From Rhodospirillaceae bacterium (GTDB taxonomy: Bacteria > Pseudomonadota > Alphaproteobacteria > MPNO01 > UBA2964), in NCBI GenBank assembly GCA_002724505.1, contig PBOV01000116.1:7078-30444 (forward strand): DNA of 23,367 nucleotides, written 5' to 3'. Positions 16,670-23,367 of the stretch are shown here, one piece after another. Both the position numbers and the translations under genes were made by a program. Each line of letters begins with the position of its first letter. Position 1 is the first letter of the stretch. The notes under the pieces are model-generated. The model had not been told where the DNA came from, made no database searches, and saw only the letters and a program-made list of their open reading frames with translations.

Positions 16670-17566
16670 ATGTTGAAGCTTAGCCGTTCTAATGCCGGTA
16701 TTCTCTGGATGTGTCTGGCGATGCTTTTAAGTGCTATGGCTGGGGCTTCTGTGCGACAACTCGACGGAGCTGTACCTACATTAGAACTGGTCTTGGTTCG
16801 GAATATTGTTGGTTTGTTAATGTTTCTCCCATGGCTTATGCGTCAGGGTGTCGGCGTTATACGCACTAGTCGTCTACCATTATATTGTTTGCGTGTGTTT
16901 TTTGCCTATACCGCTATGGTGATGCTATTCTTTGCATGGGGAAAAATGCCAATTGCGGATGTCTTCGCCCTACAGTTCACTATCCCATTATTCACGATCT
17001 TGCTTGCGGTCTTAATTCTTAAACAACAAACGGACCGTCAGGCTTGGGCGGCATGTTTGATCGGATTTTGTGGTGCATTGATTGTAATGCGGCCGGGTGT
17101 TGTCGAGCTTACAATGGCCGCTGCTGCCGCGATCGCATCCGCTTTGATGTCAGCTGGATCCAACACGACAATAAAATTGCTAACAAGAACTGAGAGCGTC
17201 GGAACCATTACTGTTTATTCCAATTTATTGATGTTGCCCCTAGCGTTGGTCCCAACCCTCTTTGTCTGGGTGACGCCAACCCTTACTGAAGTGCCCTGGG
17301 TTATTGGCGCTGCTCTTTTTAGTGCTGTAGGTGGTTTGTGTTTCACGTTAGCGGTAGGTGCTGCAGATGCGCGTGTCGTGCAACCTTTTCAATTCACTCG
17401 GATGATATTTGCCGCGGTGATTGGGTATTGGATGTTTTTTGAATTACCAGATTTTTGGACATGGGTTGGAGCAGCAGTGATTTTTGGTGCTTCCTATTAC
17501 ATAGTGTTGCGTGAGGCGAAGGAACGAAGTTCTTACCAAAAGTCAAATGGACTCCCAAGACCATGA
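16670..17566 (+). CDS. EamA/DMT transporter, tandem array member 1
   Basis: This is a full-length EamA transporter of 298 aa, two five-helix repeats by family rule, in the inner membrane. Shared array motifs are LVLVR (Arg44), MPIADVFALQF (Asp97, Gln102), LIVMRPG (RPG 141-143), LLTRTESVGTI (170-180), QFTR (Arg244) and PDFWTWVGA (260-268). It opens the six-gene array. The ATG follows a plain AGGGAATT ribosome binding site, and its stop overlaps the next start as ATGA (17563-17566). The 75-bp upstream spacer must contain any private promoter; it is AT-rich, but I could not pick a convincing -35/-10 pair. Substrate unknown; EamA relatives export amino acids, nucleobase-like or other small metabolites. 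Confidence 0.94.
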   Translation: MLKLSRSNAGILWMCLAMLLSAMAGASVRQLDGAVPTLELVLVRNIVGLLMFLPWLMRQGVGVIRTSRLPLYCLRVFFAYTAMVMLFFAWGKMPIADVFALQFTIPLFTILLAVLILKQQTDRQAWAACLIGFCGALIVMRPGVVELTMAAAAAIASALMSAGSNTTIKLLTRTESVGTITVYSNLLMLPLALVPTLFVWVTPTLTEVPWVIGAALFSAVGGLCFTLAVGAADARVVQPFQFTRMIFAAVIGYWMFFELPDFWTWVGAAVIFGASYYIVLREAKERSSYQKSNGLPRP

Positions 17567-18447
17567 AGTCTGGTATTTTATCAAATGCGGTTGTTCGAGG
17601 TATTTTGTGGATGGTGCTCGCAACAGGTTTCCAAGCGACAGCCAGCGGTTTTGTCAGGAAGCTTTCTAGTGATTTCTCCGTAATTGAACTTTTGCTATTT
17701 TTTAGTTCGATTAGTGCATTGCTCCTTTTGCCAATGACGATGAAACTTTCCCCAGGCTCGTTTGCTGGGGTTAAGGATAGGGCCGGGCTTTACCTTCTTC
17801 GCGGTTTCTTATCTTTCGGCGGAATGTATGCCTCTTTCTATGCTTACTCTGAGCTCGATATCGCTAATGTGCAGGCTCTGCTTTTTACCGTGCCCCTATT
17901 TACGATTTTATTAGCGGGAATTTTGCTCGGCGAGTTCGTTGGTTTAAGGGGCTGGATGTCTTGTGTAATTGGATTTATTGGAGCGCTAATTATTGTGAGG
18001 CCGGGGATCATTCCGTTAAATCCTGGAGCCCTTGCGGCAATTGCCTCGGCTTTAGCTTTTGCTGCGGCTAACATTACGATCCGCAAGCTTGGAAGCACCG
18101 AAAGCCCGATTATGATCACGATGGTATCCAACTTAATTGTCGCGATACTCTCAATTATTCCCGCTGCCTTGAATTGGGTGACACCGACCTGGGAACAGGT
18201 GCCCTTTATATTGATTATGGGTGTGCTTTTTATGTTGGCGATGGTTTGTCTGACATTCTCTATTCGGGAGGCTGATGCCCGTATTGTACAATCAATTAAT
18301 TTCCTACGATTGCCCTGGTCGGTCGTCGTGGGGTGGGTTCTTTTCACAGAGTTGCCCGATCTTTGGACGTGGGTTGGGGCGGTCATCATTTTTGTCGGCG
18401 CCTATGATGTATTGCGTCGTGAAACACGCGGTGTAAAAAAGAAATGA
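17563..18447 (+). CDS. EamA/DMT transporter, tandem array member 2 (diverged at conserved polar sites)
   Basis: This is a 294-aa EamA protein, complete in length and in hydrophobic pattern, with RPG at 146-148, FLRL (Arg249) and PDLWTWVGA (265-273). Unlike the other five array members it lacks three conserved polar residues of repeat 1. The helix-2 Arg is Phe47 (ELLLFFSS), the Asp/Glu before the QF motif is Asn102, and the Gln of LQF is Leu107. These sites are probably in or near the substrate path, so this copy may have another substrate, or act only as a partner; both are inferences. There is no evident Shine-Dalgarno before the ATG, so translation probably depends on termination of member 1 (4-bp ATGA overlap). 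The 3' end overlaps member 3 by 4 bp. Confidence 0.93.
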   Translation: MKSGILSNAVVRGILWMVLATGFQATASGFVRKLSSDFSVIELLLFFSSISALLLLPMTMKLSPGSFAGVKDRAGLYLLRGFLSFGGMYASFYAYSELDIANVQALLFTVPLFTILLAGILLGEFVGLRGWMSCVIGFIGALIIVRPGIIPLNPGALAAIASALAFAAANITIRKLGSTESPIMITMVSNLIVAILSIIPAALNWVTPTWEQVPFILIMGVLFMLAMVCLTFSIREADARIVQSINFLRLPWSVVVGWVLFTELPDLWTWVGAVIIFVGAYDVLRRETRGVKKK

Positions 18448-19331
18448 GTGTGGCTGATCCGCCCGCAGAAAGCCGAAATTCGGCCATAAGAGGGATAGCC
18501 TGGATGGTAGTTTCTGGCATCGGATATTCAATTAATGCTGGTCTGGTCAAACAGCTTTCAGCTGACCTTAACACTATGGAAATCGTATTTTGGCGTTCGT
18601 TTGTTGCGACAATTATTCTACTGCCATTTTTGTTTAAACACATTGGCGATACAGGACGGGGTTCGCTTAAAAACTGGCATCTTTTTTTATTAAGAGGCCT
18701 GTTTACGTATCTGGCAATGGGAGCTACGTATTTTGCCCTTGCAAATATGCCGATCGCAGATGTTTACGCACTACAATTTACCCTTCCCCTATTTATGATA
18801 TTGGCTGCGATCCTTTTTCTTGGCGAGAAAGCGCGTATGGGAAGTTGGGTTGCCTGTATTATTGGATTTGTTGGGACTCTGATCATCCTGAGGCCGGGAT
18901 TTGAGACAATCACCATAGCGGCTTTGGCAGCGCTCGCTTCTGCAGTACTGTATAGCTGCACAAATGTTTTTATTAAAAAGTTATCGCGGACTGAGAGTAC
19001 GACGACGATTACGGTATTTGGGAACCTTGTAATGGTCGTAATAGCGCTGATACCGTTATTGTTTTCTTGGCGTTTGCCCCCAACTCAGACCATAGGATGG
19101 GTCATAGCACTTGGTGTTTTTACAACGGCGGGGCAGTGGGCATTGGCTCGGGCGATTGCTACCGCAGATGCTCGGATTGTTTGGCCATTCGACTTTCTTC
19201 GTATGCCGTTTACGGTCGGGGTGGGTTATGTAATGTTTGGTCAGCTACCCGGCCTTTGGACCTGGGTGGGCGCTGTGGTCATTTTTGGAGCCGCTTATTA
19301 CGTTATTCGCGAGGAGGCTGCGGTTAGGTGA
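18444..19331 (+). CDS. EamA/DMT transporter, tandem array member 3
   Basis: This is a 295-aa EamA transporter with intact family positions: VFWR (Arg51), MPIADVYALQF (Asp106, Gln111), LIILRPG (RPG 150-152) and KKLSRTESTTTITV. Near the C-terminus PG replaces PD in the array motif (PGLWTWVGA). The first about 15 residues are polar and longer than in members 4-6. Sequence motifs group it with member 1. The ATG overlaps the stop of member 2 as ATGA, with only an A-rich stretch (AAAAAAGAA) as ribosome binding site. Its own stop is embedded in GTGA at the start of member 4. Substrate unknown. Confidence 0.94.
   Translation: MSVADPPAESRNSAIRGIAWMVVSGIGYSINAGLVKQLSADLNTMEIVFWRSFVATIILLPFLFKHIGDTGRGSLKNWHLFLLRGLFTYLAMGATYFALANMPIADVYALQFTLPLFMILAAILFLGEKARMGSWVACIIGFVGTLIILRPGFETITIAALAALASAVLYSCTNVFIKKLSRTESTTTITVFGNLVMVVIALIPLLFSWRLPPTQTIGWVIALGVFTTAGQWALARAIATADARIVWPFDFLRMPFTVGVGYVMFGQLPGLWTWVGAVVIFGAAYYVIREEAAVR
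19311..19317 (+). promoter_or_regulatory. Ribosome binding site for array member 4 inside member 3
   Basis: GAGGAGG lies 10 nt before the GTG at 19328, inside the last codons of member 3. It is the strongest Shine-Dalgarno in the array and supports the choice of the weak start codon GTG. It may also compensate for that start codon in setting the level of member 4. Confidence 0.55.
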
Positions 19332-20191
19332 CCGATAACTATTATTCCGATGCTATTAAGGGTGCCGTTTGGATGCTCGCGGCATCAATCTGCTATGTAT
19401 CTTCTGCCACCCTGACACGCTATTTGGCTGGTAGTTATCCAACTTTTGAGCTGACCTTCCTCCGTTGTTTAATCGGGGTCGTTATATTAACCCCATTGGT
19501 TTTACGCGGTGATCTTAGGAAACTCAAAACTAAGAATTTTCCACTCCATTGTCTCCGGGCCATAATAACATATGTAGCAATTCTCTTGTGGTTCTATGCA
19601 ACGGAAAAGGTGCCGGTTGGTGACTTTTTTGCTATCCAATTTGTTTCGCCTCTCTTTACCATTGCCGTTGCAGCAATTTTGTTGCGGGAAAAGGTCAGCG
19701 TTAAGAGTTGGCTTGCGGCATTAGTTGGTTTTGTCGGTGTTATGGTCATTGTCAGGCCAGGTTATATCCCAGTTTCCCTGGGTGTTTTAGCAGCCCTTGG
19801 AACCGCGGCGGCTTATGCATTTGTCAACACTTGCATCAAGGTACTTTCGCGCAATGATTCGCCCACAGTAATGACGTTTTATGTCAATATTCTTGTCCTC
19901 ATCCTTGCTGCAATACCCGCTTACCTGACATGGAAAATGCCAGTCACTGCCGACTGGCCTATACTTATTGGTGTGGCTTTATTTGCCACTATGGCCCAAT
20001 TTTGTGTGGCCTCGAGTATCTCGTTGGCTGATGCGCGTGTCGTGCAGCCAATGAATTTTCTTCGAATGCCGATCGCGGCGGCGATGGGTTTTATGGTGTT
20101 TGGGGAGTTTCCTGATCTTTGGACATGGGTTGGCGCAGTAATTATTTTTGGCGCTGCCTGGTATGCCGTTCAGCAAGGTAAGAAAAGATGA
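19328..20191 (+). CDS. EamA/DMT transporter, tandem array member 4
   Basis: This is a 287-aa EamA transporter, the shortest in the array, starting with GTG (19328-19330) that overlaps the stop of member 3. Key positions are intact: LTFLR (Arg46), VPVGDFFAIQF (Asp99, Gln104), MVIVRPG (RPG 143-145), KVLSRNDSPTVMTF, PMNFLRMP and PDLWTWVGA. From here on the motif reads FFAxQF, and NFLRMP or NFMRMP is shared, so members 4-6 form one subgroup and members 1-3 another. It overlaps member 5 as ATGA at 20188-20191. Substrate unknown. Confidence 0.94.
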   Translation: MTDNYYSDAIKGAVWMLAASICYVSSATLTRYLAGSYPTFELTFLRCLIGVVILTPLVLRGDLRKLKTKNFPLHCLRAIITYVAILLWFYATEKVPVGDFFAIQFVSPLFTIAVAAILLREKVSVKSWLAALVGFVGVMVIVRPGYIPVSLGVLAALGTAAAYAFVNTCIKVLSRNDSPTVMTFYVNILVLILAAIPAYLTWKMPVTADWPILIGVALFATMAQFCVASSISLADARVVQPMNFLRMPIAAAMGFMVFGEFPDLWTWVGAVIIFGAAWYAVQQGKKR

Positions 20192-21069
20192 AACAATTGC
20201 CGGGGGCTATCCTGGGATCGCTATGGATGCTATCGAGCTGCTTTTTTTATGCCCTTGCCGCGTCACTAGTGAGGGAAGTAGGTGATACGTATACCGCATT
20301 TCAAATGACGATGATCCGTTCATTTATCGCAGTTATAGTTCTAGCTCCTGTTTATCTGGGTGAGGGTGGAAAATTAATCTTTATTCCAAAACGCTTCTTC
20401 ATGCATTTTTTGACTGGGGTTTTCACCTACCTCGGGATAATTTTCTGGTTCTTTGCGACGGCTTCTATGCCGATTGCGGATTTCTTTGCGCTTCAATTTG
20501 TTACCCCGCTTTTGACGATGGCCTTTGCAATAATTTTTTTAAGAGAAAAGGCCGATGCGCGTAGTTGGAGTGCTGCGCTAATTGGCTTCGCCGGTGTATT
20601 AGTAATTCTTCGCCCTGGGATTATAGAGATATCTTTTGCTGCCGTGGCGGCCTTGATCAGCGCGGTATTTTACGCTAGCGATAATACGGTCATCAAATCA
20701 CTTTCAAAAGGCGTGTCCGCGACAATGATTGTCTATTATGCGCACCTTTTGATGATCCCAATTTCCATTCCAATGGCTGTAATTACGTGGAAACAGCCGA
20801 CGATGTATGACTTGGGTGTCATCGTGGCACTCTGTCTTTGCCTAACAATGGCTTATCTATCAGTGACTAAAGCGATTTCTCTGACGGTCGCCAGTGTGGT
20901 CCAGCCAGTCAACTTCATGCGAATGCCGATAGCTGCTGTTTTTGGCTGGGTATTATTCAACGAGTTTCCAGATTTTTGGACTTGGTTTGGGGCTATCATA
21001 ATTTTTTGCGCTACAACCTACGCGGTCAGACGCGGGGCTAAATCAACTGGAAGAACCGCCAACACATGA
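20188..21069 (+). CDS. EamA/DMT transporter, tandem array member 5
   Basis: This is a 293-aa EamA transporter. Conserved positions are MTMIR (Arg44), MPIADFFALQF (Asp98, Gln103), LVILRPG (RPG 142-144), PVNFMRMPIAA and PDFWTWFGA. It is most like member 6: both have AFAIIFLRE after the QF motif and AIIIFCATTYAV or AIVIFCATTYAV at the end, which points to the most recent duplication in the array. It has LSKGVSATMI where members 1 and 3 have a TRTES or SRTES motif. The ATG sits in ATGA with the stop of member 4, with AAGGTAAG as a plausible ribosome binding site. Substrate unknown. Confidence 0.94.
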   Translation: MKQLPGAILGSLWMLSSCFFYALAASLVREVGDTYTAFQMTMIRSFIAVIVLAPVYLGEGGKLIFIPKRFFMHFLTGVFTYLGIIFWFFATASMPIADFFALQFVTPLLTMAFAIIFLREKADARSWSAALIGFAGVLVILRPGIIEISFAAVAALISAVFYASDNTVIKSLSKGVSATMIVYYAHLLMIPISIPMAVITWKQPTMYDLGVIVALCLCLTMAYLSVTKAISLTVASVVQPVNFMRMPIAAVFGWVLFNEFPDFWTWFGAIIIFCATTYAVRRGAKSTGRTANT

Positions 21070-21935
21070 ATGCCCCACCAATCGTTATCCAGGGTGCTTT
21101 ATATATGCTGGTCAGTGCACTTTGTTATGTTGGGTCAGCAACACTGATTCGATACATAGGTGATGGCTACTCGCCATTTTTGCTGACTTTTTTTCGTTCG
21201 ATTATTGCAGTGATTATCCTCGCCCCGATAATCTTTCGTGCACGCGGGTTATCACTTATACCTGATCGCCCTTTTGCCGTTTTGATGACGGGCGTTTTTT
21301 CCTATATTGGTATCTTCTTGTGGTTCTATTCAGCAGGGCGTATGCCGGTTGCTGAATTTTTCGCACTGCAATTTGCTACACCACTTTTCACTATAGCCTT
21401 TGCGATTATTTTTCTACGTGAACGCTCTGATACTGTTAGCTGGCTCGCCACTTTCGTTGGGTTTTCCGGGGTCCTCATTGTTCTTCGCCCGGGGTTAATC
21501 GAGGTTTCACTGGCGGCTTTTGCAGCAATTACATGCGCGGCTAGCTATGCCAGTGTCAACACAGTGATCAAGTCATTATCCAAAACGGTTCCAACCACTA
21601 CCATTGTCTTCTATGCAAACTTTTTATTAGTACCGATCTCCATGCCGATGGCGATTGTGGATTGGAAGATGCCATTATGGCTAGATACACCAGCAATTGT
21701 TGGGGCCTCAGTGCTCTCAACGATTGGTTACGTAACGGTATCAAAGGGAATTGCGATGGCGCCAGCCCGTGTTGTTCAACCTGTGAATTTTCTGCGTATG
21801 CCTATAGGTGCAGCATTTGGTTGGGTACTTTTCTCTGAATTTCCCGATCTCTGGACTTGGCTGGGCGCTATTGTCATCTTTTGTGCGACGACTTACGCGG
21901 TGCAGCACGGTGCGCGGAGTAAGAGAGGTAGATAA
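21066..21935 (+). CDS. EamA/DMT transporter, tandem array member 6
   Basis: This is the last transporter of the array, a 289-aa EamA protein. It has LTFFR (Arg44), MPVAEFFALQF (Glu97 in place of Asp, Gln102), LIVLRPG (RPG 141-143), PVNFLRMPIGA and PDLWTWLGA. It is the closest paralog of member 5, with a conservative Asp-to-Glu change at the acidic site. The ATG overlaps the stop of member 5 as ATGA (21066-21069). Its TAA shares one base with the ATG of the glutathione S-transferase gene (TAATG at 21933-21937), so the soluble enzyme is expressed with the transporters. Substrate unknown. Confidence 0.94.
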   Translation: MNAPPIVIQGALYMLVSALCYVGSATLIRYIGDGYSPFLLTFFRSIIAVIILAPIIFRARGLSLIPDRPFAVLMTGVFSYIGIFLWFYSAGRMPVAEFFALQFATPLFTIAFAIIFLRERSDTVSWLATFVGFSGVLIVLRPGLIEVSLAAFAAITCAASYASVNTVIKSLSKTVPTTTIVFYANFLLVPISMPMAIVDWKMPLWLDTPAIVGASVLSTIGYVTVSKGIAMAPARVVQPVNFLRMPIGAAFGWVLFSEFPDLWTWLGAIVIFCATTYAVQHGARSKRGR

Positions 21936-22636
21936 TGCTCACTCTTTATGCCTGGCCAACACCTAATGCTCACAAGGTTTCGATCATGCTTGAGGAATGC
22001 GAGATCGACTACAAGGTTGTGTCGGTTGATATTATCGCCGGCGATCAGTTTAAATCAGAGTTTCTGGCAATTAGTCCCAATAACCGTATGCCGGTAATAG
22101 TGGATAATCAGGGTCCGGAGAGTAACACAATTTCGATCTTTGAATCGGGCGCCATCCTAATTTATCTAGCCGATAAAGTGTGCCGTTTTATCCCCCGGGG
22201 CGGCAGCGCGCGATATGATGTGTTGCAATGGCTTATGTTTCAGATGGGTAATCTGGGCCCAATTTGCGGTCAGGCACATCACTTTCGTGATGCGGCACCA
22301 GAACATGTGCCTTATGCCATCAATCGTTTTACCAATGAGGCTGAACGTCTCTATCACGTAATGGACCAGCAGTTAAAGAAAATGGACTATCTTGCTGGGG
22401 AAGAATATTCAATTGCTGATATAGCTTGTTGGCCTTGGGTAAGGGTGCATCGCTATCACGGCCAGCACTGGAAGGATTTTCCTAATGTAAAACGCTGGTT
22501 CGACAATATTGCGGCCCGTCCTGCCGTTCAGAAAGGCATGAAGTTGTTGATCAGTAAACGCGCCAAGACGCGTGATGTACTTAATCAAGAAGCCCGCGAT
22601 ATACTATTCGGCCAAACTCAAATGGCGAGGCGTTAA
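21935..22636 (+). CDS. yfcG: YfcG-like (Nu-class) glutathione S-transferase / disulfide reductase
   Basis: This is a cytosolic GST-fold protein of 233 aa. The thioredoxin-like N-terminal domain has LYAWPTPNAHKVSIMLEE (TPN in the E. coli YfcG position), ISPNNRMPVIVD and the glutathione-binding FESGAILIYLADK. The helical C-terminal domain contains LQWLMFQMGNLGP, GQAHHF, and YSIADIACWPWV, all characteristic of the YfcG/YghU group. These use glutathione for disulfide-bond reductase chemistry, with little classical conjugating activity. About 18 residues extend beyond the E. coli length at the C-terminus. A ribosome binding site AGAGG precedes the ATG. Its coupling to six transporters suggests a thiol-linked step on their substrates, which is an inference. 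Confidence 0.94.
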   Translation: MLTLYAWPTPNAHKVSIMLEECEIDYKVVSVDIIAGDQFKSEFLAISPNNRMPVIVDNQGPESNTISIFESGAILIYLADKVCRFIPRGGSARYDVLQWLMFQMGNLGPICGQAHHFRDAAPEHVPYAINRFTNEAERLYHVMDQQLKKMDYLAGEEYSIADIACWPWVRVHRYHGQHWKDFPNVKRWFDNIAARPAVQKGMKLLISKRAKTRDVLNQEARDILFGQTQMARR

Positions 22637-22724
22637 CACGTTTTTCTTTATCTCTCGCATTTGCGTTTAAAAAGTGAATGAATATAAAAATTCTAGGATA
22701 AATTTTACCGAAACCTTTGTTTCT

Positions 22725-22767
22725 ATGTTTGGGAAATCCACGCTAGGCTTTTCCCAACATTTTGTTA
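22725..22767 (+). terminator. Candidate Rho-independent terminator after the array and GST
   Basis: An inverted repeat pairs ATGTTTGGGAAA (22725-22736) with TTTCCCAACAT (22750-22760), with one bulged T and a 13-nt loop. It is followed by TTTGTT. It lies about 90 bp after the GST stop and would end the long transporter transcript. The T-tract is short, so efficiency is uncertain. The surrounding spacer (22637-22861) is AT-rich and otherwise shows only a weak hairpin (arms ACTTCATC 22828-22835 and GATGAAAGT 22842-22850). Confidence 0.45.
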
Positions 22768-22861
22768 AAAATTTACCTACCGAGTTTTCTTGACCAATGA
22801 AAAAAGGACTCATTATATGAACTGACACTTCATCATTACCGATGAAAGTTATAGCGGGGGT

Positions 22862-23245
22862 ATGACACCGATGATTGAATTAATTTTAGTAATAGCAGTG
22901 TGGCTGGTTTCCTATTTCTTTTTACCAGGGATAATTAACTTATATTCAGGAGACCATGAGGAGGAGACTGTGAATCCTGTTCAAAAAATTAACTTCGGTA
23001 CTATTAACGCTATTTTGTTCTTATTACTTACTCGGTGATTCAAAAACTGGAATCAACCTCAGCCTAATGAAAAGAGGTTATTTGGGTACGAGGGCATTGC
23101 TGAAATGTACAGCCCGGTAATAACACTCACGGTTTTTGCGGTATGGTGGGCACCACTTCTTTGGAGCTGTCAAATTAGTACTTCGTCGTTTCTAAAAATT
23201 TTTTATGTAGCAGGAAAGTGGTGGTTAGATGTTGAGATGGCATAA
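22862..23245 (+). pseudogene. Small Trp-rich membrane protein gene interrupted by an in-frame TGA
   Basis: A frame from the ATG at 22862 to TAA at 23243-23245 would give 127 residues, but codon 59 (23036-23038) is TGA. The first part (58 aa) has a strong helix (ELILVIAVWLVSYFFLPG) and the start of another. After the stop, the same frame continues with coherent membrane-protein sequence (YSPVITLTVFAVWWAPLLW) ending in GKWWLDVEMA. The base context is consistent with a TGG-to-TGA change at a Trp codon. Other Trp codons here are TGG, and TGA ends normal genes elsewhere in the window, so the code is not altered. It may be a fresh pseudogene, a sequencing error or programmed readthrough. Translation may begin at the second ATG (22871), better spaced from GGGG at 22857-22860. 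I do not recognise the family. Confidence 0.5.
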
Positions 23246-23360
23246 GGAAATATCAGAAAACTTCCGGAGGAAACTAAACCTCTCCCACTATACTGTTTAT
23301 TGGATATGCTGGTTTAAGGGGTTGTTGACCGCTTTATTATTTTGGTGGTTTTTTAGTTAA
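23229..23360 (+). CDS. Small hypothetical membrane protein
   Basis: This is a 43-aa reading frame from the ATG at 23229 to the TAA at 23358-23360. It overlaps the preceding interrupted gene by 17 bp in another frame. The N-terminal half is basic and polar (HKEISENFRRKL), and the C-terminal half is one hydrophobic, Trp-rich segment (VYWICWFKGLLTALLFWWFFS), as in a single-pass membrane peptide. A weak GGTGG precedes the start. It may be the partner of the interrupted upstream protein. The family is not recognised and no function is proposed. Confidence 0.4.
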   Translation: MLRWHKEISENFRRKLNLSHYTVYWICWFKGLLTALLFWWFFS

Positions 23361-23367
23361 AAAAGAA

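Noticed and set aside
17844..18389. Minus-strand open frame of 181 codons inside array member 2
   Set aside because: It is antisense to a complete EamA gene; repeated Ile/Ala/Thr reflects the reversed codons of membrane helices, with no start signal.
17447..21890. Regular DNA repeats of about 880-bp period in the array
   Set aside because: The recurring stretches near each 3' end only reflect the conserved PDxWTWxGA codons of paralogous genes; they are imperfect and are not independent repeat elements or a CRISPR.
22725..22793. 22-codon ORF after the GST gene
   Set aside because: It coincides with the inverted repeat called as a terminator and has no ribosome binding site.
23036..23038. TGA read as selenocysteine
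   Set aside because: The flanking residues (TR before, FKNW after) are not a redox-type context and I saw no clear stem-loop directly after the codon; a Trp-to-stop change is simpler.

Overview
The window looks like a chromosomal segment of an alphaproteobacterium with moderate GC, possibly a marine, Rhodospirillales- or SAR116-like lineage. This assignment is an inference from gene content: a queA-tgt-queF-queG operon, many EamA-family transporters, SDR, LLM and DUF1932 oxidoreductases, a conserved HtrA-like pseudoprotease and a DUF123 protein. There is no rRNA or other marker to test it. Genes are densely packed, often with 4-bp stop/start overlaps and several GTG starts. I found no tRNA, rRNA, CRISPR array, insertion sequence or phage gene.

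Left part (1-4200, minus strand): an EamA/DMT transporter, an NAD-dependent epimerase, an ABC transporter ATPase and a periplasmic solute-binding protein that runs off the left edge. The ABC permease is presumably outside the window. Two SDR oxidoreductases (4308-5914) and an HtrA-like protein that has lost its catalytic His and Asp (6156-7112) follow on the plus strand. Next comes a compact queuosine operon on the minus strand (10899-7115): queA, tgt, queF and queG, which together convert preQ0 to Q in tRNA.

Middle part (11011-16594): a second stand-alone EamA transporter, a YgjP-like zinc metallohydrolase, a DUF123/GIY-YIG-like protein, a DUF1932 dehydrogenase, a 14-helix MFS transporter and a luciferase-like monooxygenase. 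Several of these overlap at their 3' ends in convergent orientation or start almost back to back.

Right part (16670-22636): the most striking feature is six complete, diverged EamA/DMT transporters in direct tandem. Each overlaps the next by exactly 4 bp, and the last overlaps by 1 bp a YfcG-like (Nu-class) glutathione S-transferase. With the two separate paralogs, eight EamA genes lie in 23 kb. The array appears to be one translationally coupled operon. Conserved polar residues are selectively lost in its second member, which suggests the copies have diverged in function. After a candidate terminator the sequence becomes AT-rich and holds a small Trp-rich membrane-protein gene interrupted by an in-frame TGA, followed by a second overlapping small ORF.
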